Source: Devosia salina | GTDB lineage: Bacteria > Pseudomonadota > Alphaproteobacteria > Rhizobiales > Devosiaceae | NCBI RefSeq assembly: GCF_019504385.1 | Contig: NZ_CP080590.1 | Coordinates: 910,001 to 974,000 of the forward strand | Reading direction: 5' to 3' | Length of the DNA: 64,000 nt | Part shown: positions 50,628 through 58,991 of the stretch, one piece after another | How the letters are laid out: the number at the start of each line of letters is the position of its first letter | How positions within the stretch are numbered: position 1 is the stretch's first letter | The notes under the pieces: model-generated | What the model saw: only the letters and a program-made list of their open reading frames with translations | Database searches by the model: none | Told to the model about the DNA's origin: nothing | Program-made: the position numbers and the translations under genes

Positions 50628-50643
50628 ACGTAGTAGTTGAATA
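50607..50643. promoter_or_regulatory. Candidate ArsR operator, TATTCAAC-N21-GTTGAATA
   Basis: A perfect 8-bp inverted repeat brackets the -10 box and transcription start. ArsR-type repressors classically bind such dyads over their own promoters, so autorepression is likely. It ends 15 bases before the ArsR start. Confidence 0.6.
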
Positions 50644-50658
50644 GAGAATGGTTGAGCA

Positions 50659-51000
50659 ATGAGCGATCCGCTGAGCACAACTCTGGCCGCCCTGGCCGAC
50701 CCGACGCGACGCGCCATATTGGCGCGCCTTTCCACCGGAGAGGCGAGCGTCAATGAATTGGCCGAACCCTTCGACATGACGCTGGCCGCCGTCTCCAAGC
50801 ACATCAAGGTGCTCGAGAATGCCGGCCTCGTGACCAGGGGGAAGCAGGCCCAGTATCGCCCCTGTCGGCTCGATGCCGCACCGATGCGCGAAGTGGCGGG
50901 ATATCTCGAGACCTATCGCAAGTTCTGGGAGCGCAACCTGGATCAACTCGACGCCTATCTTGCGCGCCTCCAGACCCCCGCATCTGACAGCAAGAATTGA
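50659..51000 (+). CDS. ArsR-family transcriptional regulator
   Basis: A 113-residue winged-helix protein (LSTTLAALADPTRRAILARL, EASVNELAEPFDMTLAAVSK, HIKVLENAGLVTRGK). No metal-binding Cys cluster is visible, so it is not a classical metal sensor. It resembles the SdpR-like ArsR proteins paired with AHSA1/SRPBCC genes. It lies directly before such a gene (11-base gap) and is transcribed from a clear promoter with an overlapping dyad. The signal it senses is unknown. Confidence 0.9.
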   Translation: MSDPLSTTLAALADPTRRAILARLSTGEASVNELAEPFDMTLAAVSKHIKVLENAGLVTRGKQAQYRPCRLDAAPMREVAGYLETYRKFWERNLDQLDAYLARLQTPASDSKN

Positions 51001-51011
51001 GGAGAACCACC

Positions 51012-51518
51012 ATGAACGACCAGGCCTTTCCCAATCCGTTCAAGACCGAACTGCCCGAGGATGAACCACTGATCATCATGTCCCGCACCTTTAATGCGCC
51101 TCTGGCGCTGGTGTGGAAAGTGTGGACCGAGCGGGAGCACGTCGCCCACTGGTGGGGGTTCGGCAACAATGAGGTGATCGAATACGACGTGCGCACCGGT
51201 GGCAAATGGCGGATCGTGGGCATCTCGCCCGACGGAACGCGGTGGGTGATGTTCGGCACCTATCTCGCGGTTGAGCCCAAATCAATGATCCGTAACACCT
51301 TCGTGGTCGAGGGAATGGCCGAGGAGGATGAGCGCTATTACGAGGAGCACCATTTCGAGGAGCGCGACGGCAAGACCCATTATCGGTCCGTCTCGAACTT
51401 CCCCGATTTCGAGATGCGCAATGGAGTGGTCGATTCCGGCATGGAGTGGGGCGCCAATGTCTCCATGGTCCAGTTCGACGAAATCCTCGAACGGCTCAAG
51501 GCCGAGGGCCGCGACTAA
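51012..51518 (+). CDS. AHSA1/SRPBCC-domain protein
   Basis: A 168-residue cytoplasmic protein with the START-like hydrophobic-pocket fold. Landmarks are MSRTFNAPLALVWKVWTERE, HVAHWWGFGNNEV and GGKWRIVGISPDG. GGAGA lies eight bases before the ATG. ArsR-AHSA1 pairs are very common in bacteria; the lipid or small-molecule ligand is unknown. It converges with the AraC gene, sharing four bases at the stops. Confidence 0.9.
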   Translation: MNDQAFPNPFKTELPEDEPLIIMSRTFNAPLALVWKVWTEREHVAHWWGFGNNEVIEYDVRTGGKWRIVGISPDGTRWVMFGTYLAVEPKSMIRNTFVVEGMAEEDERYYEEHHFEERDGKTHYRSVSNFPDFEMRNGVVDSGMEWGANVSMVQFDEILERLKAEGRD

Positions 51519-52381
51519 CCTGCCTCAAAGCGCGTGGCGCGGTATTCCAGCGGCGCCGCGCCGCGGTGCTTCCGGAACACCTTGGCGAAATAATTGCCGT
51601 CGGCAAAGCCGGTGAGCCTGGCGATCTCGCCTACGCTCATCTCGGTGGCCAGAAGCAGGCGTTCGGCGCGGGCCAGACGCTGCTCAAGCACATGGTCCGA
51701 TGGCGGCCGGCCCATGGCCAGGGTGAAACGGCGCACGAAATGGGCCCGGCTCATCTCGGCAATGTCGGCAAGCCGCTCCACCTGCAGTGAACTGCCCAGA
51801 TTGTCCTCGATATAGGCAATGACACGCTCGATCGATGGGGGCAGGGTGTTTTCCGGGGGCGGGCGCAGCCCGAAGACGCCGTCATGCAATGCGGTCATGG
51901 CCTCATAGGCCAGCACGGAGGCCTGGCCCGGCGTGGGATCGCTGGCCGTGATGGCTCTGAGGGTCGCGGCGGACAGGCGGTCGACTTGTTCGGCGCCGAG
52001 CGTCAGCACCGGACCGGCAGCGTCGAGGATTTCCCGGGCCAGGCGCAGTGCTTCCCTGCCGTTGAGCAGCAGCCAGAAATACTCCCAATGACCACCGCGC
52101 TCGAGGAAGTAGCGATGGGCATGCGGCATGGTCACAAGCATGGTTTTGCCCGGGGTCAGCCGATATTGCACGCCAGCATGATCCAGCCGGCCCTCCCCAA
52201 AAGTGGTGTGCTGTATGACCAGGAAGGGCGCCGTGCCCCGCTTCATGCCATCCCATGAATAGACTTCGTTGCGGCGCTGTTCATAGCCGGCGCTGGCCAC
52301 CATGCAATGGAGCGGCGCGGCGCTGCGCGCTGTTGCCAGCCGCCGGATGTCGAAGCCATGGTTCAGGAGGGTGGTGAGCAC
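51515..52381 (-). CDS. AraC-family transcriptional regulator (beside melA)
   Basis: A 288-residue regulator. The N-terminal sensing domain (about 1-170) contains PGKTMLVTMPHAHRYFLERG, and two C-terminal helix-turn-helix motifs (about 185-285) contain LADIAEMSRAHFVRRFTLAM and IARLTGFADGNYFAKVFRKH. The start appears to be GTG with a weak ribosome site. It is divergent from the GH4 alpha-galactosidase gene, with 98 bases between them, so it is probably its sugar-responsive activator. A second AraC gene lies about 4 kb to the right. Confidence 0.87.
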   Translation of the reverse strand: MLTTLLNHGFDIRRLATARSAAPLHCMVASAGYEQRRNEVYSWDGMKRGTAPFLVIQHTTFGEGRLDHAGVQYRLTPGKTMLVTMPHAHRYFLERGGHWEYFWLLLNGREALRLAREILDAAGPVLTLGAEQVDRLSAATLRAITASDPTPGQASVLAYEAMTALHDGVFGLRPPPENTLPPSIERVIAYIEDNLGSSLQVERLADIAEMSRAHFVRRFTLAMGRPPSDHVLEQRLARAERLLLATEMSVGEIARLTGFADGNYFAKVFRKHRGAAPLEYRATRFEAG

Positions 52382-52479
52382 AAAATTACCCGCGTTCGCA
52401 CAAGCTTTCTCTACACCCTCACGGCTGTGGCGGCTAGTTCTGAAGCAATACGAAGGGCCGATGCGCCCGTGGAGGATCC

Positions 52480-53934
52480 ATGTCGTTCAAAGTTACCGTC
52501 ATCGGCGCCGGCTCGGTCGGCTTCACCAAAACCCTCATATCGGACCTGCTCAAGGTGCCCGAGTTTGTCGATTGCGAGTTCGCGCTCACCGACATCAATC
52601 CGCACAATCTCGACATGGTGCGCCAGATCATCGAGACCATCGTCTCGGTCAACAAGCTGCCCGCAAAGGTGACGGCGACGACGGACCGGCGGGCCGCGAT
52701 CACCGGCGCGCGCTACATCATGAGCTGCGTCCGCGTGGGTGGGCTCGAGGCCTTTGCCACCGACATCTCCATTCCGCTCAAATATGGCGTCGACCAATGC
52801 GTTGGCGACACCATCTGCGCCGGCGGCATTCTCTATGGGCAGCGCAACATCCCGGTGATCCTCGATTTCTGCAAGGATATCCGTGAGGTTGCCGAGCCCG
52901 GCGCGCTGTTCCTCAACTATGCCAACCCCATGGCCATGAATACCTGGGCGGCGGAGATGTATGGCGGGGTCAATGTGGTCGGCCTCTGCCACGGCGTGCA
53001 GCACGGCGCGCACCAGATCGCCCAGGTGCTGGGCGTGGATGACAGCGAGCTGGACTATGTCTGCTCGGGCATCAATCACCAGACCTGGTATATCGACATT
53101 CGCGCCAAGGGCCGGAAGATCGAGAAGGACGAGCTGATCGCCGCCTTCGAGCGCCACCCAGTCTATTCCCGCCAGGAAAAGGTACGCATCGACGTGCTCA
53201 AGCGCTTCGGCGTCTATTCCACGGAGTCGAACGGCCACCTCAGCGAATACCTGCCCTGGTATCGCAAGCGGCCCGAGGAAATCGGCCGCTGGATCGACAT
53301 GAGCGACTGGATCCATGGCGAGACCGGCGGCTATCTGCGCTATTCGACGGAACGCCGGAACTGGTTCGAGACCGACTTCCCCATGTTCAAGGAGCAGGCC
53401 AATAAGCCGCTTTCCGAATACAAGCGCACCAGCGAGCACGCCAGCTACATCATCGAGGCGATGGAAACCGGCAGGCCCTATCGCGGCCATTTCAACCGGC
53501 GCAACAACGGTATCATCACCAACCTGCCCGATGATGCGATCATCGAGAGCCCGGGCTATGTCGATCGCTTCGGCATCAACATGATCGAGGGCATCACCCT
53601 GCCCACGGCTTGCGCGGCGACCTGTTCGGTTTCGGTCTCGGTGCAGCGTCTGTCCGTGGAAGCGGCGATGACCGGCGATATCGATACGCTCAAGCTCGCC
53701 GTGCTGCATGACCCGCTAGTCGGCGCCATCTGCACGCCAGACGAGGTTTGGGCCATGGTCGACGAAATGGTCGTCGCTCAGGCGCAGTGGCTGCCCCAAT
53801 ATGCCGAGGCCGTGCCGGCGGCGAAGGAGCGTATGGCCAGCTCGACGGTGAAGACCCGCGACTGGGAAGGCGCCGCCCGCAAGCGCGTCCGATCTGTCGA
53901 AGAACTGCGCGAAATGAGCGGCGCGCATCACTGA
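52480..53934 (+). CDS. melA: GH4 alpha-galactosidase (MelA-like)
   Basis: A 484-residue NAD-dependent glycosidase of family GH4. The Rossmann motif is VTVIGAGSVGFTKTL (about 5-19), and the metal ligands are Cys170-His171 (GLCHG) and His200 (GINHQ). DINPHNLDM near 38 is typical of the alpha-galactosidase/alpha-glucosidase branch. The mechanism uses NAD and Mn to cleave alpha-galactosides such as melibiose. GGAGG lies four bases before the ATG. Context is an AraC regulator on one side and an AgpABCD-like transporter downstream, as in the Sinorhizobium agp/melA region. Alpha-glucuronidase is a possible alternative. Confidence 0.87.
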   Translation: MSFKVTVIGAGSVGFTKTLISDLLKVPEFVDCEFALTDINPHNLDMVRQIIETIVSVNKLPAKVTATTDRRAAITGARYIMSCVRVGGLEAFATDISIPLKYGVDQCVGDTICAGGILYGQRNIPVILDFCKDIREVAEPGALFLNYANPMAMNTWAAEMYGGVNVVGLCHGVQHGAHQIAQVLGVDDSELDYVCSGINHQTWYIDIRAKGRKIEKDELIAAFERHPVYSRQEKVRIDVLKRFGVYSTESNGHLSEYLPWYRKRPEEIGRWIDMSDWIHGETGGYLRYSTERRNWFETDFPMFKEQANKPLSEYKRTSEHASYIIEAMETGRPYRGHFNRRNNGIITNLPDDAIIESPGYVDRFGINMIEGITLPTACAATCSVSVSVQRLSVEAAMTGDIDTLKLAVLHDPLVGAICTPDEVWAMVDEMVVAQAQWLPQYAEAVPAAKERMASSTVKTRDWEGAARKRVRSVEELREMSGAHH

Positions 53935-53962
53935 TCGTTTCCGACGCTCCTCCCGGCGTCAT

Positions 53963-53996
53963 GAAAGCGGCTCGCCACCCACGTCGAGCCGCTTTC
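53963..53996 (+). terminator. Terminator-like hairpin after melA
   Basis: GAAAGCGGCTCG pairs perfectly with CGAGCCGCTTTC around a 10-base loop, starting 28 bases after the melA stop. The CTTTC arm gives a short pyrimidine tract. A second small hairpin (AGGAAGA-N6-TCTTCCT, 54006-54025) follows and overlaps the shared motif. Confidence 0.7.
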
Positions 53997-54019
53997 GCTA
54001 TTCTGAGGAAGAGTTCCGT

Positions 54020-54030
54020 CTTCCTAAGAA
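54020..54030. promoter_or_regulatory. Shared motif CTTCCTAAGAA before the halogenase-like gene
   Basis: The 11-mer recurs in inverse orientation (TTCTTAGGAAG) at 56589-56599, between the MelR-like gene and the AgpA-like gene. Sharing between the two control regions suggests a common AraC-type regulator. Confidence 0.45.
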
Positions 54031-54107
54031 GATGTGGACGGGCACCCGCGTGCCAGCTTGTGTCCGCCCTGACCCAATTCTAGCGTGACCCCAAGGGAGG
54101 ACAGGCG

Positions 54108-55649
54108 ATGGACAAACCATCCCATTACGTCATTGTCGGGGGCGGTACGGCCGGGTGGATCGCGGCCTTCATCATTCAGGATGAAGCGCGCAGGCGCGGG
54201 CTGGATTTCAGGATTTCGGTCGTCGAAAGCTCGAAGATTCCGACCGTGGGGGTCGGCGAGGCCACCACGGCGGCATTCCGGGTGCTGCTGAAGCATTTCG
54301 GCATCGACGAGTTCGAGTTTTTCAGAAAGACCGATGCCAGCTTCAAACTGGGCATCCGGCACGAGGACTGGCGGCGCAAGGGGTTCACCTATTACGGGCC
54401 GATCGACGATCCGCACCTGGTCGTGCAGGCTCCCGCGGGGGCGCCATCGGACTATCTCAATGTCTATGCCGTGGCCGCGGGCAAGCCGGTGCAGGACATG
54501 CATCTGTTCCAGCCGCTGCTGGAGCAGTGGAAGGCGCCCTATGCGCAAAGGCCGGATGGCAGCCTGATCCCGCTCGGGCCCTTTCACCACGCCTTTCACT
54601 TCGACCAGGCGCTGGTGGGCAAGTTCTTCGCGAGCAAGTCACAGGGCGTCGAAAAGGTCGATGCGCTGGTGGAAGGCATTGAGCGCCACCCCGAAACGGG
54701 TGACATCACCGCATTGGTGCTGGAGGGCAACCAGCATCTCGAAGGCGACTTCTTCATCGACGCGACCGGCTTCCGCAAGCAGCTCATCGTCAAGGCGCTG
54801 CAGGCGCCCTGGATATCCTATGCCCATGAACTGCCGGTCAATCGGGCGCTGCCCTTCTGGATCGACGTCAAGGAAGGCGAGGAATTGCCGACCTATACGC
54901 GGGCCTGGGCGCAGAGTTCGGGCTGGATGTGGCAGATCCCCACGCGCACCCGCTTCGGCTGCGGCTACGTGTTTTCCGACGAGTTCACGACGCCCGACGA
55001 AGCCAAGGCCGAGATCGAAAGCGCGCTGGGGCACGAGATCGAGGTGCGCGGGGATATCCGTTTCCAGATCGGCCGGCTGGAAAAGGCCTGGATCGGCAAT
55101 TGCCTGGCAGTGGGCTTGAGCTCGAGCTTCCTCGAACCGCTTGAATCCACCTCCATCCACGGCACCATCGTCCAGATGATGCTGTTCGCCCAGCGCTATA
55201 TGGACCGGCCCGAAAAGATCGGGCAAAAGGCCCGCGACGACTACAATGCCCGGGTCGGGCGGCAGGTCGATGATTTCCGAACCTTCGTGAACACCCATTA
55301 TGTGACCGAGCGGGACGATACCCCATTCTGGCGCGAGGTGCGGGCCAACCGCATCCATCCCGAGACAAAGGAGCGGCTGGCGCGCTGGAAAAAGCAGATG
55401 CCGCGCCATGAGCATTTCCCGAATTATCTCGGCGGGCTGCCGCATATCGAGACCCAGTTGCACTATCCGGTGCTGAACGGCCTGGGATTGCTCGATCAGG
55501 ATTTGGCGCGCAAGGAGATGGAAGCCGATCCCGCGCTCCGGCAGTTCGCGCGCGCGACGTTTGACGGGCTGGTGCGCGAATACCGCGCCGCGGCAAAGCA
55601 GGCACTCGGCCATGCCGAATTCCTGCGCATCGTGCAGGAGATGGGGTAG
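54108..55649 (+). CDS. Flavin-dependent halogenase-family protein (tryptophan-halogenase-like)
   Basis: A 513-residue FAD enzyme of the PrnA/RebH family. The flavin motif is GGGTAGW (11-17), and the halogenase hallmark WxWxIP is WMWQIP (273-278). The lysine that carries the chloramine in PrnA-type enzymes is Lys80 (FKLGIRHEDW), and the catalytic Glu is Glu346 (LEPLES). All key residues are present, so halogenation is possible. The true substrate in this clade is unknown and may not be tryptophan. AAGGGAGG lies seven bases upstream. Its position between melA and an alpha-galactoside transporter suggests a sugar-linked or glycoconjugate substrate, or a non-halogenating monooxygenase-like role. 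It converges with the MelR-like gene. Confidence 0.88.
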   Translation: MDKPSHYVIVGGGTAGWIAAFIIQDEARRRGLDFRISVVESSKIPTVGVGEATTAAFRVLLKHFGIDEFEFFRKTDASFKLGIRHEDWRRKGFTYYGPIDDPHLVVQAPAGAPSDYLNVYAVAAGKPVQDMHLFQPLLEQWKAPYAQRPDGSLIPLGPFHHAFHFDQALVGKFFASKSQGVEKVDALVEGIERHPETGDITALVLEGNQHLEGDFFIDATGFRKQLIVKALQAPWISYAHELPVNRALPFWIDVKEGEELPTYTRAWAQSSGWMWQIPTRTRFGCGYVFSDEFTTPDEAKAEIESALGHEIEVRGDIRFQIGRLEKAWIGNCLAVGLSSSFLEPLESTSIHGTIVQMMLFAQRYMDRPEKIGQKARDDYNARVGRQVDDFRTFVNTHYVTERDDTPFWREVRANRIHPETKERLARWKKQMPRHEHFPNYLGGLPHIETQLHYPVLNGLGLLDQDLARKEMEADPALRQFARATFDGLVREYRAAAKQALGHAEFLRIVQEMG

Positions 55650-55654
55650 GGGTT

Positions 55655-56575
55655 CTATCCGATCTTGTTTTCCCGCATCTGGCTGGGGGTCATGCCATAG
55701 GCCTTGCGGAAGTGCTCGTAGAACTGGGTCTGGCTGGAAAAGCCGGACTGGAACGCGATATTGGCGATGGCCATGTTGCTGTCGAACAGGAGGCTTCGCG
55801 CCCGGATCAGGCGCATGCGGGTGACGAATTTCTGCACTGAGATGTGCATCACCTTGGTGAAGAGGTTGGTGGCGTAGTTGGGGTGCAGCCCAACCACTTC
55901 CGCAATGCTGTCCACCGTCAGCGGATCGGTGATGTTCTCGACGATATGCCGGACCATCCGCACCACATAGCGGACCGGACTGGCAGTGCGGCTGCGGGAC
56001 GTCGTCTTTTCCAGCCAAGCCGGCAGCAGCTCGTCCCAGCCGGTGATGGCGGCGCGCCGGAACATGGTGCCGATCTCGGCGCGCACGAGATCGGAGCGCA
56101 GGGAATTGCCACTCCGATAGTCGCCATACCAGCGCTCGAGGGTCTCAAGGCCGATGCATTCGGGCGCCAGCTGAATGACGCCGCCGCCCATCAGCGTTTC
56201 GGTGAGACGGCCCAGTTGCGGCATTTCGAGAAACGCGTCCACCGGAAGATAGATGTTGAGCTGGCGGGCATTGTCCACGTCGCGCAGCCCAACGGTCTGA
56301 TGGGGGATGCCCGCCCAGAAGGCGACGAGCCGGTTGGCGCCCACGGTCAGGGGGCCGCCATCGAACATGTAGTCCATGGTGCCGGTGGTCAGCCAGTTGA
56401 ACTCGATATGGCCATGGCTGTGCGGCTCGGGCATGATCTGGGGCGGAAACGCCCGGATTCCGAAGCGGCCAAAGGCCTTTCCGGATGCATAGAAACTGCG
56501 GTCCGGCCGTGGTGTCGGCCGCGGTGCCTTTTCCCGTCGGCGCGCGGGCGGGGCCGCCCCCTCGATAACAGTCAT
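55655..56575 (-). CDS. MelR/AgpT-like AraC-family regulator
   Basis: A 306-residue regulator. The N-terminal cupin sensing domain contains PEPHSHGHIEFNWLTTG and VAFWAGIPHQTVGL, closely paralleling E. coli MelR (FWACTPHQL). Two C-terminal helix-turn-helix motifs contain VDSIAEVVGLHPNYATNLFT and IANIAFQSGFSSQTQFYEHF. It is divergent from the AgpA-like gene across about 160 bases. By analogy with MelR and AgpT, it should activate the transporter and possibly melA in response to an alpha-galactoside. A basic N-terminal tail of about 25 residues precedes the cupin. Confidence 0.9.
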   Translation of the reverse strand: MTVIEGAAPPARRREKAPRPTPRPDRSFYASGKAFGRFGIRAFPPQIMPEPHSHGHIEFNWLTTGTMDYMFDGGPLTVGANRLVAFWAGIPHQTVGLRDVDNARQLNIYLPVDAFLEMPQLGRLTETLMGGGVIQLAPECIGLETLERWYGDYRSGNSLRSDLVRAEIGTMFRRAAITGWDELLPAWLEKTTSRSRTASPVRYVVRMVRHIVENITDPLTVDSIAEVVGLHPNYATNLFTKVMHISVQKFVTRMRLIRARSLLFDSNMAIANIAFQSGFSSQTQFYEHFRKAYGMTPSQMRENKIG

Positions 56576-56588
56576 ACTTTTCCCATAG

Positions 56589-56599
56589 TTCTTAGGAAG
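56589..56599. promoter_or_regulatory. Shared motif TTCTTAGGAAG in the MelR-like/AgpA-like control region
   Basis: This is the reverse complement of the 11-mer before the halogenase-like gene. A neighbouring dyad, CCGGAAT-N11-ATTCCGG (56600-56624), adds to the likely regulator-binding region. Confidence 0.45.
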
Positions 56600-56673
56600 C
56601 CGGAATTAGTCACTATCATTCCGGATTGTTTCGCCCTTCGCAAGGGGTAGGCTTTGTTCATGTACGGGCGCAG

Positions 56674-56697
56674 GGGTCGGTGAGGAGAAACCGACCC
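56674..56697 (+). other. Leader hairpin with a Shine-Dalgarno-like loop
   Basis: GGGTCGGT pairs with ACCGACCC, and the 8-base loop is GAGGAGAA. It ends 41 bases before the TTG start of the AgpA-like gene, inside the probable leader. The loop could bind ribosomes or protect the mRNA; a short frame beginning ATG at 56702 would be its immediate downstream user. Confidence 0.4.
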
Positions 56698-56738
56698 GGG
56701 CATGACCGCCTTGGCCCCGTATGCGATGGGAGGTTCTA

Positions 56739-58820
56739 TTGAAAAAGCACATCTATGCCCTTGGCGGGGCAGGACTTTTGCTGTCCGTTTCGATGCTGGC
56801 TCTGCCGGCACAGGAACTGACAGGTGAGCTACCGGATCCGCCGGAATTCGCCGCACAGAGCGAGCCGAATTTCGTCAGCATATCCGATATCCTCGAATTC
56901 AGGGCACTGCCGGAATATCACGAGCCCGACTGGGTGACCTCGAAATATGTCGAGACCGGCAAGCTGCCTCCGGTGGCCGAGCGCCTGCCCAAGGAGCCGA
57001 TGGTCTACAAGGCCGCCAACATGCCCGACGGCATTGGCGTCTATGGCGATACCATGCGCCACGTCATTGGCGGCCGGCCCGAAGGCTGGAACTATATTGG
57101 CGGCCAGAGCCAGGGCTGGGGCGGCATCGACATCGGCCTTTCCGAGTGCCTGACGCGCACCGGACCGCTCTTCGAGGTCAAGGCCGACGAACTCGAGCCC
57201 ATGCCGAACCTGGCCAAGAGCTGGGAATGGTCCGAGGACGGCCACCAGTTGACCATGCACCTGATCGAAGGCGCTAAATGGTCCGACGGCGACCCGTTCG
57301 ATTCAGAAGACGTGATGTTCTACTGGAACGACAATATCCTCGATCCCAACGTCTCCCCGCTCAATGGCGGCACGCCAGAGACCTTTGGCGAGGGCACCAC
57401 GCTTGAAGCGCTCGATGCCTACACCATCCGCTGGACCTTCAAGGAAGTGCGGCCGACCCAGTACCTCTATGCCATGGCTTATGGCACGTTCTGTCCGGGT
57501 CCGAGCCACATCCTCAAGCCGGAGCATCCCAAATACAACGCCGACAACACCTATGAGGAATACAAGAACGCCTTCCCGCCCGAATATATGAATATTCCGG
57601 TGATGGGCGCTTGGGTGCCGGTGGAATATCGCCCGGACGACATCATCGTCATGCGGCGCAACCCCTACTATTGGAAGGTCGACGAGAACGGCAACCAGCT
57701 GCCCTATCTCAACGAGATGCACTATCGCCTCTCGACCTGGGCGGATCGTGACGTGCAGGCCGTGGCCGGTTCGGGCGACTTCTCCAACCTCGAACAGGCT
57801 GAAAGCTATGTCGAGGCGCTGCGCCGCTCGGCCGAAGACAGCGCTCCGGCCCGCCTGCAGTTTGGTGCCCGTACCATCGGCTATGCGCTGCGCATGAACC
57901 TCTCCGGCAATGGCTGGGGCGAACCCGATGAACGCGGCCAGGCCGTGCGCGAACTCAACCGCAATCTAGATTTCCGCAAGGCGGTGACGATGGCGGTCGA
58001 TCGGCAGCGCCTGGGTGATTCCCTGGTGCGCGGCCCCTTCACGGCCATTTATCCCGGTGGCCTTTATGCAGGCACGACCTATTACGACAAGGATTCCACC
58101 GTCTACTATCCCTACAACCTGGAAGCGGCCAATGCGCTGCTCGATGGCCTGGGGCTGATGGACACCGACGGCAATGGTATCCGCAACTTCCCTGAAGGCA
58201 CTGCCGGCGGCGCTGACGTGGAAATCACCGTTCTGGCCAATACCGACTACGGCACCGACACCAACCTTGCCGAAGGCGTGATTGCCCAGATGGAGCCACT
58301 CGGCCTCCGCGTGATCGCCAACTTCCAGTCGGGCACGGCGCGGGACGATATCGCCCAGTCCGGCCAATATGACTGGAGCGTGGAGCGCCAGGGATCGGAA
58401 ATGGTCTCGGTGGTCCAGGGAACGGCTGCCCTTGCCCCCACCGGGCCGCGGACCAGCTACTTCCACCGCGCCGGATCGGACGGCACGGTCGACCTGCTGC
58501 CCTTCGAGACGGAGCTGGTTGATGTCGTGAACAAGTTCATTGCGTCCAGCGACAATGCCGAACGCGCCGAACTGATGAAGCAGTACCAGCGCCTCTATAC
58601 CGAAAACGTCTATTCGGTGGGCCTGACCCAGTATCCGGGTGCGCTGATCATCAACAAGCGCTTTGCCAACATCCCGGCTGGTGCCCCGATCTTCATGTTC
58701 AACTGGGCTGAAGACAACATCATCCGCGAGCGCGTCTTCGTCCCCGAGGACAAGCAGGGCGACTACGAATTGCATCCCGAAACCCTGCCGGGCGAGCCCG
58801 GTGGTGCCGGCCCGATGTAA
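56739..58820 (+). CDS. agpA: Alpha-galactoside-binding protein AgpA-like, family 5
   Basis: A 693-residue periplasmic receptor, about 150 residues longer than ordinary family 5 proteins and like AgpA of Sinorhizobium. Signal peptide: KKHIYALGGAGLLLSVSMLA, with cleavage near PAQ-ELT. Landmarks include IEGAKWSDGDPFDSEDVMFY and FRKAVTMAVDRQRLGDSLVR. The start is inferred to be TTG at 56739 because GGGAGG lies five bases before it; the in-frame ATG at 56721 covers that ribosome site. The C-terminus is rich in Gly/Pro (LPGEPGGAGPM). It is first in the rightward transporter operon, controlled from the divergent MelR-like region. Confidence 0.85.
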   Translation: MKKHIYALGGAGLLLSVSMLALPAQELTGELPDPPEFAAQSEPNFVSISDILEFRALPEYHEPDWVTSKYVETGKLPPVAERLPKEPMVYKAANMPDGIGVYGDTMRHVIGGRPEGWNYIGGQSQGWGGIDIGLSECLTRTGPLFEVKADELEPMPNLAKSWEWSEDGHQLTMHLIEGAKWSDGDPFDSEDVMFYWNDNILDPNVSPLNGGTPETFGEGTTLEALDAYTIRWTFKEVRPTQYLYAMAYGTFCPGPSHILKPEHPKYNADNTYEEYKNAFPPEYMNIPVMGAWVPVEYRPDDIIVMRRNPYYWKVDENGNQLPYLNEMHYRLSTWADRDVQAVAGSGDFSNLEQAESYVEALRRSAEDSAPARLQFGARTIGYALRMNLSGNGWGEPDERGQAVRELNRNLDFRKAVTMAVDRQRLGDSLVRGPFTAIYPGGLYAGTTYYDKDSTVYYPYNLEAANALLDGLGLMDTDGNGIRNFPEGTAGGADVEITVLANTDYGTDTNLAEGVIAQMEPLGLRVIANFQSGTARDDIAQSGQYDWSVERQGSEMVSVVQGTAALAPTGPRTSYFHRAGSDGTVDLLPFETELVDVVNKFIASSDNAERAELMKQYQRLYTENVYSVGLTQYPGALIINKRFANIPAGAPIFMFNWAEDNIIRERVFVPEDKQGDYELHPETLPGEPGGAGPM

Positions 58821-58831
58821 TAGGCAAACCA

Positions 58832-58854
58832 GAGGGGCGGCCCCGCTGCCCCTC
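58832..58854 (+). terminator. Hairpin after the AgpA-like gene
   Basis: GAGGGGC pairs with GCCCCTC around a 9-base loop, 12 bases after the receptor stop. The following 137 bases before the permease gene hold further GC-rich dyads but no gene. A stabiliser or partial terminator role is inferred. Confidence 0.5.
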
Positions 58855-58991
58855 ACCTTCGCCCCTCCCCGGGAAGGGCAAGGGAGCCAATTCAGCAACC
58901 CGACGGACCGTGGCACAGTCGCGATCCGCCCCTCTTCCCACCGGTGGCAGGGCTGGGCAAGGGTTCTTCAGCCCCGATAGTGAGGCCGTCC

